Assembly: GCA_028698695.1 (NCBI GenBank)
Contig: JAQVWB010000132.1
Span: forward strand, 1-6,022
Origin: Syntrophomonadaceae bacterium
GTDB taxonomy: Bacteria; Bacillota; Syntrophomonadia; Syntrophomonadales; Syntrophomonadaceae
Length of the DNA: 6,022 nt
Reading direction: 5' to 3'
The notes under the pieces are model-generated. The model was not told the origin of the DNA, made no database searches, and saw only the letters and a program-made list of their open reading frames with translations. This document shows, piece by piece, positions 4,934-6,022 of this stretch. Within the stretch, counting starts at the first letter, position 1. The number at the start of each line of letters is the position of its first letter. The translations under genes were made by a program, and so were the position numbers.

Positions 4934-5308
4934 TTGCATAAGCGACAGTTTATCTATATAGCTTTGGCGGCTCTGGTTTTATTTTTCCTGTCCAGGCAAC
5001 TGCAGGAACCTGCCCGAATTGAGCCGGAGTTGCTTTCCCGGCAGACAATTATGCAGCAGTTTGAATCTGAAGCAGATGTATCAGTAGCCTTTCCTCATAA
5101 GTATCGGGGAGATAATGGAGATGCATTTTATGTAATCCTGGAGAAATCGGGCCAGACAGTTACCGATTATTATGAAATCTATAAAGATAATGATAAGAAT
5201 AAACTGCAGTATCGTATTAAAGACCATTGGGAGAATATTCGGTTGCCGCATAGTCGTTTTGAAGTTTATAAACTGGAACAGGGTAAATGGCAACTGCTGA
5301 GTGAATAA
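4934..5308 (+). CDS. Small membrane-anchored protein, 124 residues
   Basis: The TTG start at 4934 follows a near-consensus AGGAGGG (4921-4927) by 6 nt, only 15 bp after the MBL stop codon. The first residues are MHKRQ, then a hydrophobic helix, FIYIALAALVLFFL (about 6-19). No lipobox Cys or clear signal-peptidase site is seen, so this is probably an uncleaved signal anchor with the rest outside the cytoplasm. The exported part (about 20-124) is charged and has an alternating strand pattern, with AFYVILEKSGQTVTDYYEIYKD and a final RFEVYKLEQGKWQLLSE. I do not recognise the family. Its position between the MBL hydrolase and rmuC suggests co-transcription but does not show a shared function. Confidence 0.75.
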   Translation: MHKRQFIYIALAALVLFFLSRQLQEPARIEPELLSRQTIMQQFESEADVSVAFPHKYRGDNGDAFYVILEKSGQTVTDYYEIYKDNDKNKLQYRIKDHWENIRLPHSRFEVYKLEQGKWQLLSE

Positions 5309-5330
5309 AACCCTGGGGGAGGGATTTATC

Positions 5331-6022
5331 ATGGCTTTAGAGCAAAATTATGCCATATTTGTTTTAACCATTTTGCTTATGGTGATTGTATCTCTGCTTT
5401 TAAAGAACCGCTGGGAATCGGCTTTTAAACAAAAAATGCAGCAAATTTTACATGAAAATATTACGCTTAAAGAAAGACTGACTTTATCTGATTCCAGGGT
5501 TACAGAATTAAAGGCTGAAGCGGAGGTCTGCAAACAGGAAATCAGTCAGTTAAGAGACTGGTTGACTGACGAGCAACAGAAAAAGTCGGCTGCAGAAGAA
5601 AAAGTATTATTAATACCGGAATTACAGCGTGAAGTTCAATCCCGGGAAGAAAGCAACCTGAACTTGTTGGAACAAAACGCTATGCTAAGAGAAAAGCTGG
5701 CTGAGCTGGAAACAGTGTTGCAGAAGGAACGACAACAAAATGAGGAAAAATTGCAGTTGCTGAATGATGCGCAGGTACAAATGACAGATGCGTTTAAAGC
5801 TCTGTCTGCTGAAGCTTTGAACCGGAATAACCAGTCATTCATGAATCTGGCTCAGGCCACTTTGGAGAAATATCAGGATGGTGCCCGTAATGATTTGGAT
5901 AGCAGGCAAAAAGCCATAAACAGTATGATAGAACCTTTTCAGGAGTCCTTAAAAAAGGTTGACGAACAAATTCGCAGTATTGAAAAAGAAAGGGAGAGGT
6001 CTTTTGGCAGTCTTTCTGAACA
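5331..6022 (+). CDS. rmuC: RmuC family DNA recombination protein, N-terminal part (runs off the edge)
   Basis: The frame is open from ATG 5331 to the window edge (230 codons plus two bases). GGGGGAGGG (5315-5323) lies 7 nt upstream, and the gene starts 22 bp after the previous stop. A membrane anchor (AIFVLTILLMVIVSLLL, residues 8-24) is followed by a long charged coiled coil (about 30-150). The start of the RmuC core follows: DAFKALSAEALNRNNQSFMN from residue 153, then DLDSRQKAINSMIEPFQESL, and ERERSFGSLSE at the edge. This order is typical of RmuC proteins, usually about 400-500 residues, whose PD-(D/E)XK-like nuclease core would lie beyond the window. In Escherichia coli, rmuC mutation raises inversion at short inverted repeats, so the family is thought to limit such rearrangements. 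The truncation is caused only by the window end. Confidence 0.92.
   Translation, partial: MALEQNYAIFVLTILLMVIVSLLLKNRWESAFKQKMQQILHENITLKERLTLSDSRVTELKAEAEVCKQEISQLRDWLTDEQQKKSAAEEKVLLIPELQREVQSREESNLNLLEQNAMLREKLAELETVLQKERQQNEEKLQLLNDAQVQMTDAFKALSAEALNRNNQSFMNLAQATLEKYQDGARNDLDSRQKAINSMIEPFQESLKKVDEQIRSIEKERERSFGSLSE

Noticed and set aside
5081..5332. Minus-strand open frame opposite the anchored-protein gene
   Set aside because: It is antisense to a gene with a consensus SD in a tight operon and has no SD of its own.
5636..5842. Minus-strand Ser/Cys-rich open frame opposite rmuC
   Set aside because: This is the usual antisense shadow of a coiled-coil coding region rich in Glu, Gln and Leu codons.

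Overview
The window looks like chromosomal DNA of a low-to-moderate GC Firmicute of the Clostridia type. This is inferred from AT-rich spacers, strong purine-rich Shine-Dalgarno (SD) sites, frequent GTG/TTG starts, compact hairpin-plus-T-tract terminators and the families present (DUF5652, HepT-like, RmuC). The species cannot be named from the sequence.

Left part (1-700), a decayed junction: the last 32 codons of a HepT-like (DUF86) toxin gene enter from the left edge. A non-coding stretch follows that carries three exact TTTGACCC words at a 12-bp period. Next comes the 3' end of a fumarylacetoacetate-hydrolase (FAH) family gene. It lacks its front half and has an in-frame TAA, so it reads as a pseudogene. 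The repeat may be the end of an IS21-like element that broke the FAH gene; this is inference.

Middle part (698-3000): a minus-strand MaoC-like double-hotdog protein gene; a minus-strand DUF5652 two-helix membrane protein gene with its own promoter and terminator; a plus-strand 100-codon orphan gene; a 197-bp MITE/REP-like repeat with TGTCAYYCTGAG termini and a series of nested CCC...GGG hairpins; and a 54-codon minus-strand membrane protein gene with a good SD.

Right part (3000-6022): a 372-bp spacer with divergent promoter-like elements, then a monocistronic acidic unknown protein gene closed by a strong terminator. Last is a tightly packed plus-strand cluster: a metallo-beta-lactamase (MBL) fold hydrolase with all metal ligands visible, a small protein with an N-terminal membrane anchor, and the front 230 codons of rmuC, which runs off the right edge. 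Spacers of 15 and 22 bp suggest one transcript.

No clear new defence or mobile system is visible. The items most worth a second look are the MBL / anchored protein / RmuC cluster, the hairpin-rich repeat, and the 12-bp repeat beside the broken FAH gene.
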